A stretch of DNA of 64,000 bases from Rhizobium sp. 2MFCol3.1 (GTDB lineage: Bacteria > Pseudomonadota > Alphaproteobacteria > Rhizobiales > Rhizobiaceae), in contig NZ_KB898357.1 in the NCBI RefSeq assembly GCF_000377565.1, positions 248,001-312,000 on the forward strand. The letters are read 5' to 3'. The position numbers and the translations under genes were made by a program. Of the stretch, positions 24,664 through 32,957 are shown piece by piece. Numbering within the stretch: position 1 is the first letter of the stretch; each line of letters starts with the position of its first letter. Under the pieces are notes generated by a model. The model worked only from the letters and a program-made list of their open reading frames with translations. It ran no database searches and was not told where the DNA came from.

Positions 24664-26790
24664 TTATCCGCCGATGACAGTGAAGCCCGATGGGATTGGC
24701 AACGTTGTTTGTCCCGGTGCAAATCGTGACGTGATCTCGCAGCCAGTGAGGAATGCAAAACCAACGGGATAAAGCATGTCCGTGCCGAGCATCGAGATAT
24801 CAATGCCACCGACACCAGTTGCGGGATCGAACGGCTCGCTACCCTCAGCAGCTCCACCATTCCATAGCCCGCTGTTTCTGCGTACCCACATGCGGCGAGT
24901 ATCCGCGTCGAAAGCAATCCCAACTATATCGCCGTTCTCGATCTGCCCCATATAGGCGATATCCGTACCCATGTAGCGGATAGTTCCCTCATTGCTCTGG
25001 TAGCCAATCGCGTTCTCGTCCTGACCCGGATCGATCCAGTCGGCTTCCAAGTGTGTGGCGTAGTCGATGTTCATCAAGCCGATGCCGGTGAATTTGTCGT
25101 TGCCCACGCTGTTGTGGACTGTCTCGAAATACCACTTGCCAGAGGACTTGCCAATTGCACCGCGAACGCAAGCGTTGGTGAAACCATTATCCGGCCAGTA
25201 CACGGTGCGATCCGAGTTCTTCAACGCCATGCTTTTACTCATATCCGGCGCGAACCATGTCGGCGGTAGAGCCTGTCGAACACCTGGAGCGTTGATTGCC
25301 GCTTGTAGAGTTAGGCGGTAAATTCCGGCTAGTGCCGCGTAGCCTGCGTCGGTCAGGTGATTTCGGTCACTCGCATACCACGTCGTATTGTTGGCATCGG
25401 CAGCAGTGTCGAAACGAGGATCAGCGCCGAAGTCGAAGAGGCCATCGCAATCCAAGTCGGAAAGCGCGTATGCGCGAACCCACGTGTTGAACTGAACATC
25501 AGCGACATTCCAACTCTGATAAGGTGCATCGCCTTCATTGCTGGCGATCATCGAGCCAACGATACGGCGTTGATAGCCACGGCGTTTTGCCGCGACGAGT
25601 ACACGACGCAGGTTCACATAAGCCTGACGGTCATTGTATCCCTGTGAGCGATCATTTGCGCCGAGCATGACACTGAACACATTCATGTCCTTCGTCTCAT
25701 CGAATGCAGCACCACCGCGATCATCAAATTCATCAGCTACGTTCTGACCAGTGTAACCGCCCGTAGCGATGTTACTCAAGCTGTAGGTTGGACCAGCTGC
25801 CAGTGTCGCGACTGCAACGGGCGGATATGCTTTCGATTCATTAGATGTCAAAGCACCTGCTGTGAGAGAATCACCTTCTGAAACGATTTTGATGAACTGA
25901 GCGGGCTGTGCGATTGGGCCGACTTCGCTTGAGGTCGCCAATGTCGAACCGCCGAGGTTGGTTGCGGTGACACGGAAGGATACCAGTTTGCCCTTATCCG
26001 CGTTGTCCAGCACGTAAGTCGTGTCTGTTGCGCCGCTAATAACAACCCCATCACGGAGCCATTGGTAGGTAAGGCTTGGGCTGTTCGTCCATGTACCAGC
26101 CGAGCCCGTCAACGTCTTCGTGACCTGTGCTAGACCGGAGATCGATGGAGCTACCGTGTTCGCTGGAACATTCTGGGAAACCGGTCCTACACTCGGAGTG
26201 AAGGCGTCGCTCGATCCCACAACGTTTGTCGCGGTCACTCTTGCATAGAAGGTCGAACCGTAGTCCTCCGCAAGCAGAGCGAAGACGTTGGCTGTTGCGC
26301 CGGATAGCGCCGTGCCGTTCTTAAACCACTGATACGCGTAGCTCGACGGGCTATATGCCCATGTGCCGGTTGAGGTCATCAACGTGGAACCGACAAGCGT
26401 ATTGCCGCTGATCGTCGGGACAGCCGTGTTCGCGGGCTTCTCCGTGACCGGCTTAGCCGTGACCGCTGCCGTTGCAACTGATGTGCTACTTGCAGAACCG
26501 AAACTGTTGGAGGCCGTGACCGTGACAGTGATGGTCTTGCCGACCTCTGCGTCGGTGAGATCGTAAGTGCGAGAAGTTGCGCCGGAAATGTTCGTTCCCG
26601 CCGCCTTCCATTGGAACACATATCCGCTTGGGCTCTGTGTCCAAACGCCGAATGTCGTTGTGAGCGTGCTGCCGCTCTGTGGTGTGCCGCTGATAGCTGG
26701 CGCAGTCGTCACAGTGGGGGCCGCTGTCGGTGGAGCCGCTGGGGTTGTCGTACCTTGGGGGCTCAGCGAGAATGAAAAGCCGAAACCCAT
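24664..26790 (-). CDS. Tail protein with three Ig-like domains, SGNH esterase and SPRY domain
   Basis: A 708-residue protein. Residues 25-295 contain three Ig-like repeats, each with a YxWxxxGxxISGAT...Y and VTATN pattern. Residues 298-505 form an SGNH hydrolase: EGDSLTAG (Ser near 308), LGANDRS, and DRNHLTDAGY with the Asp/His pair. Residues 540-700 resemble a SPRY domain (GKWYFETVHN ... GIGLMN ... GIAFDADTRRMWVRRNSG). It probably deacetylates surface polysaccharide during adsorption. The gene follows a small fiber-like gene and ends at a terminator. Confidence 0.8.
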   Translation of the reverse strand: MGFGFSFSLSPQGTTTPAAPPTAAPTVTTAPAISGTPQSGSTLTTTFGVWTQSPSGYVFQWKAAGTNISGATSRTYDLTDAEVGKTITVTVTASNSFGSASSTSVATAAVTAKPVTEKPANTAVPTISGNTLVGSTLMTSTGTWAYSPSSYAYQWFKNGTALSGATANVFALLAEDYGSTFYARVTATNVVGSSDAFTPSVGPVSQNVPANTVAPSISGLAQVTKTLTGSAGTWTNSPSLTYQWLRDGVVISGATDTTYVLDNADKGKLVSFRVTATNLGGSTLATSSEVGPIAQPAQFIKIVSEGDSLTAGALTSNESKAYPPVAVATLAAGPTYSLSNIATGGYTGQNVADEFDDRGGAAFDETKDMNVFSVMLGANDRSQGYNDRQAYVNLRRVLVAAKRRGYQRRIVGSMIASNEGDAPYQSWNVADVQFNTWVRAYALSDLDCDGLFDFGADPRFDTAADANNTTWYASDRNHLTDAGYAALAGIYRLTLQAAINAPGVRQALPPTWFAPDMSKSMALKNSDRTVYWPDNGFTNACVRGAIGKSSGKWYFETVHNSVGNDKFTGIGLMNIDYATHLEADWIDPGQDENAIGYQSNEGTIRYMGTDIAYMGQIENGDIVGIAFDADTRRMWVRRNSGLWNGGAAEGSEPFDPATGVGGIDISMLGTDMLYPVGFAFLTGCEITSRFAPGQTTLPIPSGFTVIGG

Positions 26791-26791
26791 A

Positions 26792-27079
26792 TTATCGTGT
26801 CACCTGATATCCGCGAACCTTGACCGAGGTCGATGACGGCGCACGTGCGTAAATCTTGTCCGTCGCGTTCAGGGTAAAACTGATCGAGACATCGCGGGCG
26901 CGGTCGAAATGCAAGAAATCGTCTGATCCAGCTGTGGGAAGCGCCTGCGCTACGGCCAGGAATACGCTGGTGCTGTTGGGATCGAGTTGAATGCCGCAGC
27001 TTGCGATGGTCGTGCCATCAACGATCTGCGTCCATGCGGAATTTGTAGCTGTTGCGGAGAATGTGTTTGTGACGGCCAT
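26792..27079 (-). CDS. Small beta-rich fiber-associated phage protein
   Basis: A 95-residue protein, almost all beta strands (NTFSATATNSAWTQIVDG ... VSISFTLNATDKIYARA). It ends one base before the start of the SGNH tail protein, so they share an operon. Proteins of this kind often decorate or cap fibers. No catalytic motif. Confidence 0.55.
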   Translation of the reverse strand: MAVTNTFSATATNSAWTQIVDGTTIASCGIQLDPNSTSVFLAVAQALPTAGSDDFLHFDRARDVSISFTLNATDKIYARAPSSTSVKVRGYQVTR

Positions 27080-27195
27080 ACGGGCACTCCTTTGTGGATT
27101 GTCCCGTATTTAGTGGATATCGCCCATACCGAGTGGTTTGCTGTTGCTAATGCTCAAATATGCGCTCATAGGTCGACTGTCAGCTCGTGACTGAC

Positions 27196-27247
27196 AACGA
27201 GATCGTCCGATGCCGAACCCCAAAACCCGTCATCGGACGATCTTGTT
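27196..27247. repeat. 17-bp inverted repeat over a gene end
   Basis: GATCGTCCGATG / CATCGGACGATC pair perfectly (27201-27212 and 27231-27242), extended to 17 bp with one G-T pair; the loop is 18 bases. It overlaps the stop codon of the 41-residue membrane protein. There is no T-tract, so it may be an RNA-stability hairpin or protein-binding site. Confidence 0.6.
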
Positions 27248-27371
27248 AAAGGAATGAAGTTATTAAAAGCGCTGCGCTTCCGAGGATAGTGACGGCCGCC
27301 AATGCGGTTGCTAGCAGCAAAAACTCGACTGGCTCGTCCGCAAAAAAGTATTCGCTCTTCTGATGCTCCAT
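27246..27371 (-). CDS. 41-residue single-span membrane protein
   Basis: The short frame starts at ATG 27371 with GGGGAG eight bases upstream. It encodes a polar N-terminus (MEHQKSEYFFADEP) and one hydrophobic segment (FLLLATALAAVTILGSAALL). Size and topology resemble small phage membrane peptides such as lysis or exclusion proteins; the function is not known. Confidence 0.55.
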   Translation of the reverse strand: MEHQKSEYFFADEPVEFLLLATALAAVTILGSAALLITSFL

Positions 27372-27472
27372 GATTGCGCTCCCCGCTCAACCGTCTGAAT
27401 CGAATCCTTAAAGCAGATTAACCTCTGATGGTATTTTGGCAAGCCTACGCGTGGCACATGCGCAGTGCGAGA

Positions 27473-27688
27473 CTAAATGTCGGTTTCTAGGTCGCCGTGT
27501 CCGTTGAGGACCAACTCGCCGTTGTCGTTGTGGTAAGGGATGAAATCCGGTTCTCGCCCAAGCAGCTCATGCGCTGCAAGTTCAGCTGAATATTCGGCGA
27601 ACCGTGCTTCAATCCAAGCGTTCGTATGACCGTTCTCGCGAAGATGTTTGAGGGCGTTGAAAACAGCTTGCTTCTGTCGAAGGGTCAT
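27473..27688 (-). CDS. Small phage protein
   Basis: About 71 residues from ATG 27688 (ATG 27700 is possible). It is helical at first (LRQKQAVFNALKHLRENG), then acidic with IPYHNDNGELVLNGHGD. No domain is recognised. It stands alone, about 150 bases from the next gene. Confidence 0.5.
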   Translation of the reverse strand: MTLRQKQAVFNALKHLRENGHTNAWIEARFAEYSAELAAHELLGREPDFIPYHNDNGELVLNGHGDLETDI

Positions 27689-27835
27689 ATGGGCTCTCAT
27701 CCGTCGTTGTTGCGGTCGCGGGAGACCTCCCCCCGCGCCATTTGCCCAAACGTGTGTCGTTTTGTAAAGCAACATTAATCGGACACTTGCCTCGCCAACG
27801 AACCCGCCCACTTTTTGCTGCCAGGACGCCGTCCG

Positions 27836-28204
27836 TTACGACTGAAGGTTGGCTCGCGCGGCACCTCCGTAAGCGAGTTTGAGGAGCATCGCGGCCTTGT
27901 CGTTGTCGCTCATTAAGATTTCAAATTTGACGACACCGGAACCGTTCGTGTCGATCCGATACCCTGCAAAGTGGGGGCCGTGCTTCGCGATTAGAAGGTC
28001 TAGGATCGTATCGTTGAGGCTTTTCTGCGGGGCCGCATCATCCTCGAAACCATGCTCCCAATCGGCCAATGCCCAAGCGTTGATGAACGCGGAGAACTTG
28101 CCGGTCTCTTGTGGGAGCCATCGCGTCGTCTCATCCTCTACGAAAGCCTGCATCTCACCGTGAAAGGTGGTCGAACCGAAGTCGTGAACGAAGGTGACGC
28201 TCAT
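27836..28204 (-). CDS. Unknown phage protein in a small operon
   Basis: A 122-residue acidic protein whose ATG at 28204 overlaps the previous stop as ATGA. It shows WALADWEHGFEDD and VVKFEILMSDNDKAAMLLKL. It is the last gene of a run of four tightly packed small genes (29227 to 27836). Function unknown. Confidence 0.55.
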   Translation of the reverse strand: MSVTFVHDFGSTTFHGEMQAFVEDETTRWLPQETGKFSAFINAWALADWEHGFEDDAAPQKSLNDTILDLLIAKHGPHFAGYRIDTNGSGVVKFEILMSDNDKAAMLLKLAYGGAARANLQS

Positions 28205-28596
28205 GCCGCACCTCCCGCTTTCGCAAAGGCCTTCTCGGCAACCGGGAAACTCATGCCGATGATCCGCTGCTTTGCCATGAAGTCGATGCGCGCTTTCATG
28301 GCCGGTCGTTCTTCCTGGGAAGCCTTCATTGCCTCCCAGCTGCGGTCCTGAAACCAATCGGCCCATATTGCATCGTCGGCGGCCATCTCTTCCGAGGTCA
28401 TGTTGTCGCGGGTGAGTTTCCAAAGACGTTGCACCTGGAAACAACGCTGCTTCAAGGTCCAGCGGATTTCAGTGATCACGCTGCCAAGCCTTACTTTCAA
28501 AGTCCAGTAAGGCCAGACGGTCAGACTTTTCGCAACGAATTGAAGTTTCATGCCCAAAGGCAAATCGGACTGGATCACGGTGAGTATGTTGATCAT
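28201..28596 (-). CDS. Unknown phage protein in a small operon
   Basis: A 131-residue protein whose start overlaps the upstream stop (ATGA at 28593-28596) and whose stop overlaps the next start. The N-terminal region is hydrophobic and basic; the C-terminal half is helical and charged (DDAIWADWFQDRSWEAMKAS). No family recognised. Confidence 0.55.
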   Translation of the reverse strand: MINILTVIQSDLPLGMKLQFVAKSLTVWPYWTLKVRLGSVITEIRWTLKQRCFQVQRLWKLTRDNMTSEEMAADDAIWADWFQDRSWEAMKASQEERPAMKARIDFMAKQRIIGMSFPVAEKAFAKAGGAA

Positions 28597-28769
28597 GCCT
28601 CACCTCCATCGCGCTTCTTCGAGAACGAGCGAATGTAATCGCAGAGGTGAGCGCCGACGCCAAAGATCATGAAGGCAGTCACGAAAAGATCGGAGAAACC
28701 GAACAAACGGAACAAGCCTGCGATACCGGCAGTCATCGCGAAGATGAAAAGAGAGTTGGTCACCGACAT
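28593..28769 (-). CDS. Small two-span phage membrane protein
   Basis: A 58-residue protein from ATG 28769, with GGAGG seven bases upstream. It has two hydrophobic segments (SLFIFAMTAGIAGLFRLFGF and FVTAFMIFGVGAHLCDYI) and a basic tail. It is translationally coupled to the next gene. Could be holin-like or an accessory membrane peptide. Confidence 0.55.
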   Translation of the reverse strand: MSVTNSLFIFAMTAGIAGLFRLFGFSDLFVTAFMIFGVGAHLCDYIRSFSKKRDGGEA

Positions 28770-28771
28770 TA

Positions 28772-29227
28772 TCAAGCCTCCTTCGCCGGAATAGCGATCT
28801 CGTCGCAACCGACAGCCGCGAGGATCTGATTGATTGCCGTCAGTTGCTTCACGCTGAGGTCTTCACCAGCACGGCCACGGACATATTTGTGGGGCTTGGC
28901 AAGTTTGCCGATAACGCCCTCAAGCACTTCACGCAGCGTGGAGAACTTGCGCAGCTGCGAACCCCAAACGCCGCTGTTCCTATCCAGGATCAGGTTCAGG
29001 CCGACATAGATGGTCGGATCGTCCTTATTCGTGCGGGCCTTGTCGAGAATGTCGATGGCGCTGCGCAGATAGCTATGCTCGGCATCGGAAAGCCTGACGT
29101 ACTGGACGTTGGCGCGGGTCGTCTTTGATGGACGATCGATCAGGGTTGAAGTGGCAACTGCATCGCTGGTTGCGCGGATCGTCGCTGCGGGCGTTGTCTC
29201 GAATAGGTTTGTGTCTAGGTCTTGCAT
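28772..29227 (-). CDS. Unknown 151-residue phage protein
   Basis: A soluble protein with a disordered N-terminus rich in Thr/Ala, then helical segments (AEHSYLRSAIDILDKART, LREVLEGVIGKLAKPHKYV) and a C-terminal LSVKQLTAINQILAAVG that could be a helix-turn-helix. It heads the four-gene small operon. Function unknown. Confidence 0.5.
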   Translation of the reverse strand: MQDLDTNLFETTPAATIRATSDAVATSTLIDRPSKTTRANVQYVRLSDAEHSYLRSAIDILDKARTNKDDPTIYVGLNLILDRNSGVWGSQLRKFSTLREVLEGVIGKLAKPHKYVRGRAGEDLSVKQLTAINQILAAVGCDEIAIPAKEA

Positions 29228-29247
29228 AGGAGTTTTCTCCTTCTTGA

Positions 29248-29856
29248 TTAGATTGTTGCGGCGCGCTTAGCCGCCCAATATGCGGCTCGCTTCTCGGCCA
29301 TTTTTGCTTTGGTCTCGGCGCTCATCACCCTGCCCTTTCGAGCAGCGCTTATTTTGGCTTTGGTCTCATCAGATCGTGTCTGGCCAGTGTTGGCCTGCTT
29401 GATACGCTCTTTCGTTTCTTCGGAATGTTTGGTGCCGGTGCGGGCTAGGGCAATCGCGTCCTTTGACGCTTGCGTGTGGCGGTCACCCTTTTTGAAGTGT
29501 TGATTACGGCGGCTCTGTTCGCGGTTCACAAACACCGCTGTCTCACCATTGAGGACCCCGCCGGCCTTCGACGGGCGATCTTTCCAGGTCAGAACGTATC
29601 CGGTCGTGCTCTCCATGAAGCGCTTGAATGTTCCGGCCTTTAGCTCGCTTTCCATGCGTTGGCGGCGAGCCTTAGTGATCAGTGCGAGGTACTCATCGAA
29701 CGTCAGCTCGAAGCGATTGCCCGCAGCGACTTGGCGGCGTTGCGAACTCTCGTACATGCGGCAAAGAATAGTCATCAGCGGTTTGCTGATCTTCGTGCCT
29801 TGGAAATCGGATTGAATAGAAGCGAGGACATCTCGCGGATTGAAATGCATTGTCAT
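29248..29856 (-). CDS. Phage protein with C-terminal NUMOD3-like DNA-binding repeats
   Basis: About 202 residues. I use ATG 29856, six bases after AGGAG. Residues 125-195 hold three to four repeats of the form H/S-E-E-T-K-x-K-I-x-x-A-x-x-G (for example KHSEETKERIKQANTGQ and SDETKAKISAARKGR), which is the NUMOD3 minor-groove-binding motif of homing endonucleases. No GIY-YIG or HNH catalytic motif is visible in the N-terminal 120 residues. It may be a DNA-binding regulator or a nuclease derivative. Confidence 0.65.
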   Translation of the reverse strand: MTMHFNPRDVLASIQSDFQGTKISKPLMTILCRMYESSQRRQVAAGNRFELTFDEYLALITKARRQRMESELKAGTFKRFMESTTGYVLTWKDRPSKAGGVLNGETAVFVNREQSRRNQHFKKGDRHTQASKDAIALARTGTKHSEETKERIKQANTGQTRSDETKAKISAARKGRVMSAETKAKMAEKRAAYWAAKRAATI

Positions 29857-29943
29857 CATAAACTCCTGTGGCAGCACCAAATCCCAACGGCTGCATTCAC
29901 AATTCTATTTATGCTCGGACGCTAATCGACGCGTCCAAAGACT

Positions 29944-29980
29944 AAAAACCCGGACCAACAGTTGGGCTGCTAATCCGGGT
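29944..29980 (-). terminator. Rho-independent terminator after the ATPase/HNH pair
   Basis: ACCCGGA / TCCGGGT stem (29948-29954 and 29974-29980) with an inner CCAA/TTGG hairpin, followed on the minus strand by TTTTT. It ends the two-gene operon 30014-31974 and isolates it from phage genes downstream. Confidence 0.8.
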
Positions 29981-30013
29981 CGGAGTTTGATGGTCTGCCT
30001 TTCGGCATTCTAT

Positions 30014-30682
30014 TTATGCTGCTGGCGCGCTAGCAGCTGGTATCAATCCTTGCGCGACAAGGCTACTGACATACGCTCGTGCGATCGCCGCGTACTCCAT
30101 TTCGTCTGCCGTCTCCCTCGATTTTAACTGCTCGTACAATGCCTCCTTTAGATCTGGATCACTGGCTTCATTGGCGAGGGTTAGGAGGTCATGCAGCTTA
30201 CGCAGTTTCTCGTTGCGCCGTTCAAGTAGTTCCGAGCGGTTCAAATCTATAGTCATCTCGGTGAAACGAGCTATTGAGCTGTCCGGTAGCGGCAGGATTG
30301 TCGGACCCTGGATATAAAAAAGATCTTCAGGATCGTGTATATACGGGTCAACGAGGTTTTCTTTGATGCCCTTGTTAGTGTTGCAAATCCTGCATGCGAT
30401 CGTGAGATTCTCCCATCGGAACCGATGCTCGATGCCAAGTTTCTTGGGAGTTACATGTTCGATATCGCCATAGTAGACGTGGCCGAACCTACTCTCACAG
30501 TAGGCACACTTTCTATGGGTTTCAGCAAGCAAGGCCGCTTTGATATCGTCATGGCGGTAACGGTTCAGTTGTGTATCGGACGGATTTGTTCCTGCCGCTT
30601 CGTGGCCGCGAAGGATACCCTCCCATTCGGCTATGTTATCTGTGATGACCTGTGGCTCATCGCCCTTCTGAATCTTTATCAT
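30014..30682 (-). CDS. HNH endonuclease, PtuB-like partner of the ATPase
   Basis: A 222-residue protein. CAYC (59-62), DIEHVTPKK (73-81), ENLTIAC with Asn near 92, and CRICNTNKG (97-105) make a complete zinc-stabilised HNH site. The helical C-terminus carries NRSELLERRNEKL. Its ATG overlaps the stop of the AAA ATPase gene as ATGA, so the two are one coupled unit. An ATPase plus HNH pair of these sizes matches the Septu (PtuA/PtuB) anti-phage layout; the assignment is by layout and motifs, not by search. Confidence 0.75.
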   Translation of the reverse strand: MIKIQKGDEPQVITDNIAEWEGILRGHEAAGTNPSDTQLNRYRHDDIKAALLAETHRKCAYCESRFGHVYYGDIEHVTPKKLGIEHRFRWENLTIACRICNTNKGIKENLVDPYIHDPEDLFYIQGPTILPLPDSSIARFTEMTIDLNRSELLERRNEKLRKLHDLLTLANEASDPDLKEALYEQLKSRETADEMEYAAIARAYVSSLVAQGLIPAASAPAA

Positions 30683-31974
30683 GGTTTCGTCGCGAGCATT
30701 CTAACAGCGTCTGTAAAGTATTCGCCATAACCGAGGGCGGCTAGGTCACTACGAACGGAGTCCAAGGTTTCCGAAGTGATCTTCACCCCCCGATAACGTT
30801 CGATAATCTCTTTCAGCTCAATCTCTACCCATTCAGGCATGGTGACAGGAACGCCCAACACCTCACGAAAAACATCAGATGCGCTTGCGGCTTTGTTTGT
30901 GCGGGCTAGGTGCTCGCCCACCACTGTACGTCCTGCTGCTAGCCCCACGTCGGGCGACAGAACCTGCGCACCGTCTCCACCGGTTTGTTGATAGCGCAGG
31001 ACAAACACATGTGAGTCCTTTACGGAGGACACCATGAAAGGGCTGTGGGTTGCAACAATGAACTGACCGCCAGGAAATGCCTTCAACAGACGCCTCAGTA
31101 GAGTCCGCTGCATCGAGGGATGTAGATGATTCTCAGGCTCATCCATCAGCACCACGTAAGCGCTCTTACCCTGCGAAAACATGTGGATTCGCCACGCCAC
31201 ATCAATGATCGCCATGATACCGCCGGACGAGGCATCAATCATGAAGTCGCCTGTGTCAGTGACTAAAACCACCTCAGGGGGGCGGATCGCAATCTCCCGA
31301 AACCCAAGACTTTCTGGTAGAAGTTCGCGCAGAGTATGGTTAAAACTCTCGAAGGTGCTCCGTAGTGCAAGATTGCCACCTCCGATTGTAGCGTTTCCCT
31401 CGCCAAATATGCCCATCGAGATCAACGCTTCTTTCATTCGAAAGATCGGTGTGCTTCCGCTGTAACCGCCGTTGAACCTGGTTAACATCTCTTGGTTGTA
31501 CAGCTGGAACGAGTGACTGGCCGTCATCGGCTGCATGCTTATCGTGCCCACTGGTGTATAAGTCGGATTAGGCCGATGAGAATCGATAAGCATCCCCTCG
31601 ACTGCCTGGGCATTCGAATGATAAATGTCGGTTTGCCAAACGTTGCTCTCTCGAAGCGCGAGCGTCGACTTACTGTCGTTAGAATAGGTTATCGAACCGA
31701 CGGCATTATGAGTGTGATTTCGGGCTTCCATCTGCCTTAAGAAATCTTGAATTACGCCGTTTCGATATGAAAGCGTCCCGTCCTCGGATCGGAGCGGGAT
31801 TGAAAGATATTGCCTAGCCCATCCCAGCTGCTGCGACAGCAGACTGATCAGGGTGCTTTTGCCCGCTCCATTGGAACCAGTAATTACAGTTAAGCGTGGA
31901 TGGAAATCGATTTGTACGCTTTGAAACTGCCTCCATAGCCCTACTTCAAGTCGTTTGAAAATAATGTCGCTCAC
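30679..31974 (-). CDS. AAA ATPase, PtuA-like, of a Septu-like defence pair
   Basis: A 431-residue ABC/SMC-type ATPase. Walker A is GSNGAGKST (33-41), followed by LLSQQLGWARQYL; a signature-like ASSGGIMAI occurs near 245; Walker B is YVVLMDEPENHLHP near 275; ATHSPFM is the switch histidine near 310. This is the AAA_21/OLD-like architecture used by PtuA. The last 90 residues are helical. It is followed by an overlapping HNH gene and its own terminator. Regulation may involve the 570-base structured non-coding region upstream. Confidence 0.8.
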   Translation of the reverse strand: MSDIIFKRLEVGLWRQFQSVQIDFHPRLTVITGSNGAGKSTLISLLSQQLGWARQYLSIPLRSEDGTLSYRNGVIQDFLRQMEARNHTHNAVGSITYSNDSKSTLALRESNVWQTDIYHSNAQAVEGMLIDSHRPNPTYTPVGTISMQPMTASHSFQLYNQEMLTRFNGGYSGSTPIFRMKEALISMGIFGEGNATIGGGNLALRSTFESFNHTLRELLPESLGFREIAIRPPEVVLVTDTGDFMIDASSGGIMAIIDVAWRIHMFSQGKSAYVVLMDEPENHLHPSMQRTLLRRLLKAFPGGQFIVATHSPFMVSSVKDSHVFVLRYQQTGGDGAQVLSPDVGLAAGRTVVGEHLARTNKAASASDVFREVLGVPVTMPEWVEIELKEIIERYRGVKITSETLDSVRSDLAALGYGEYFTDAVRMLATKP

Positions 31975-32548
31975 GTACTTCCCTCTGTCACTCGCTTAAG
32001 TAAGTCTCCTCAGCACAACGCAACCATTGTTAATGCGGAGACTGGGAAAATGAAAGGGATGGTTTCGATGTCGCAATAATTAGAACATTAGCGCCATAGT
32101 ATATTAAACGCAGCAGCACGAAGAAGTAATAAGAACATTACATCCATCTACTACGTAGTAGTAGATAGACGCAACGCCCCTACTACATCTCCGTACTTCA
32201 ACGGCGACGGCGTCGTCCACCGCGTCTTTTCGTTTCACTCAAAGCCGCTTGTCCGACTGGTCGCGAGGGCTGACGCCCTGTTTCCTTTGGAACCTGCTGG
32301 TTCCACAGGGCTTGGGTTATTCCGTCTTTGGTTGGTTTTCAGGCTTCCTTCGGAAGGAAGAGAGTTCCGCCCGCCGAAATCGGACGAATTTTAACGGCTA
32401 AATGAGGGCGGGAGGGGCATTCGTCAGCATGCTACCCCTCCCGTGTGCCGAGCGTCACAACAGGCAAGACGCTTGGGGGGTCGGCATGTGCTCTTACCAA
32501 CGTCGAACTCGAAAGTTCCCAGCTGGTGGCTACTCCTTTTGAGGTAGC
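31975..32548. other. Gene-free, structured region upstream of the Septu-like operon
   Basis: No reading frame of interest is seen on either strand. The region holds a perfect 14-base palindrome CTACTACGTAGTAG (32148-32161), a two-level hairpin (32276-32310), a 7-bp stem (32344-32360) and an 8-bp stem (32410-32442). It may carry a promoter and a non-coding RNA or leader. Confidence 0.5.
32266..32442. ncRNA. Candidate structured RNA
   Basis: Nested pairing CCCTGT (32276-32281) with ACAGGG (32305-32310) encloses GGAACC/GGTTCC (32289-32294, 32299-32304). An alternative AGGGC/GCCCT stem (32266-32279) would exclude the outer pair. Further stems are CTTCCTT/AAGGAAG (32344-32360) and GGGAGGGG/CCCCTCCC (32410-32442). 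The strand is undetermined. The structure is seen in sequence only; transcription is not shown. Confidence 0.35.
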
Positions 32549-32875
32549 CTATCGTTCCTCGGCCAGCACATGCAGGATAACGTCTTCGCCGCGCATGTAG
32601 GCTTCGAACACCTCATATTCCGATGGCAGCATGTACGGGGTCCATTCCGCGATGACTGGGCTGACGCTGTGGCTATGGCCCGGCATGAACGTGAAGGTCG
32701 TCGGATGCGACACGCCGCTTGCCGAGACAATGCCGTTCAGCTGGTTGAAGACCGCATAGGCATGCTGATGCACCGCCAGCCGCGCCGTGTATTCCTCGCG
32801 GTTCTCAGCCAAGCGGGCCATCATCTTCTTGAACAGGGTGAATGCAGCGGCATCGTTGCGGGATAGTTCGGTCAT
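32549..32875 (-). CDS. Unknown phage protein
   Basis: A 108-residue protein preceded by AAGGAG. It is helical with TFTFMPGHSHSVSPVIAEW in the middle. A terminator (32921-32957) just upstream isolates it, so it has its own promoter. No family recognised. Confidence 0.5.
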   Translation of the reverse strand: MTELSRNDAAAFTLFKKMMARLAENREEYTARLAVHQHAYAVFNQLNGIVSASGVSHPTTFTFMPGHSHSVSPVIAEWTPYMLPSEYEVFEAYMRGEDVILHVLAEER

Positions 32876-32920
32876 GGGAATTCGCTCCTTCTTGTTGTGT
32901 TGCCGTATTTACCGGCTCAA

Positions 32921-32957
32921 AGAAAAACCCCTTCCCTCGGAGCGTTGAGAGAAGGGG
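32921..32957 (-). terminator. Rho-independent terminator
   Basis: An 11-bp stem with one mismatch (CCCCTTCCCTC / GAGAGAAGGGG; 32928-32938 and 32947-32957), followed on the minus strand by TTTTT. Confidence 0.75.

Noticed and set aside
27166..27390. A 74-codon minus-strand frame
   Set aside because: It overlaps the 41-residue membrane peptide gene in another frame; the latter has the better ribosome site and a clear hydrophobic segment.
30014..32548. Possibility of a retron (RT + ncRNA + Septu-like effector)
   Set aside because: No reverse transcriptase frame or YADD-type motif is present near the ATPase/HNH pair in this window.
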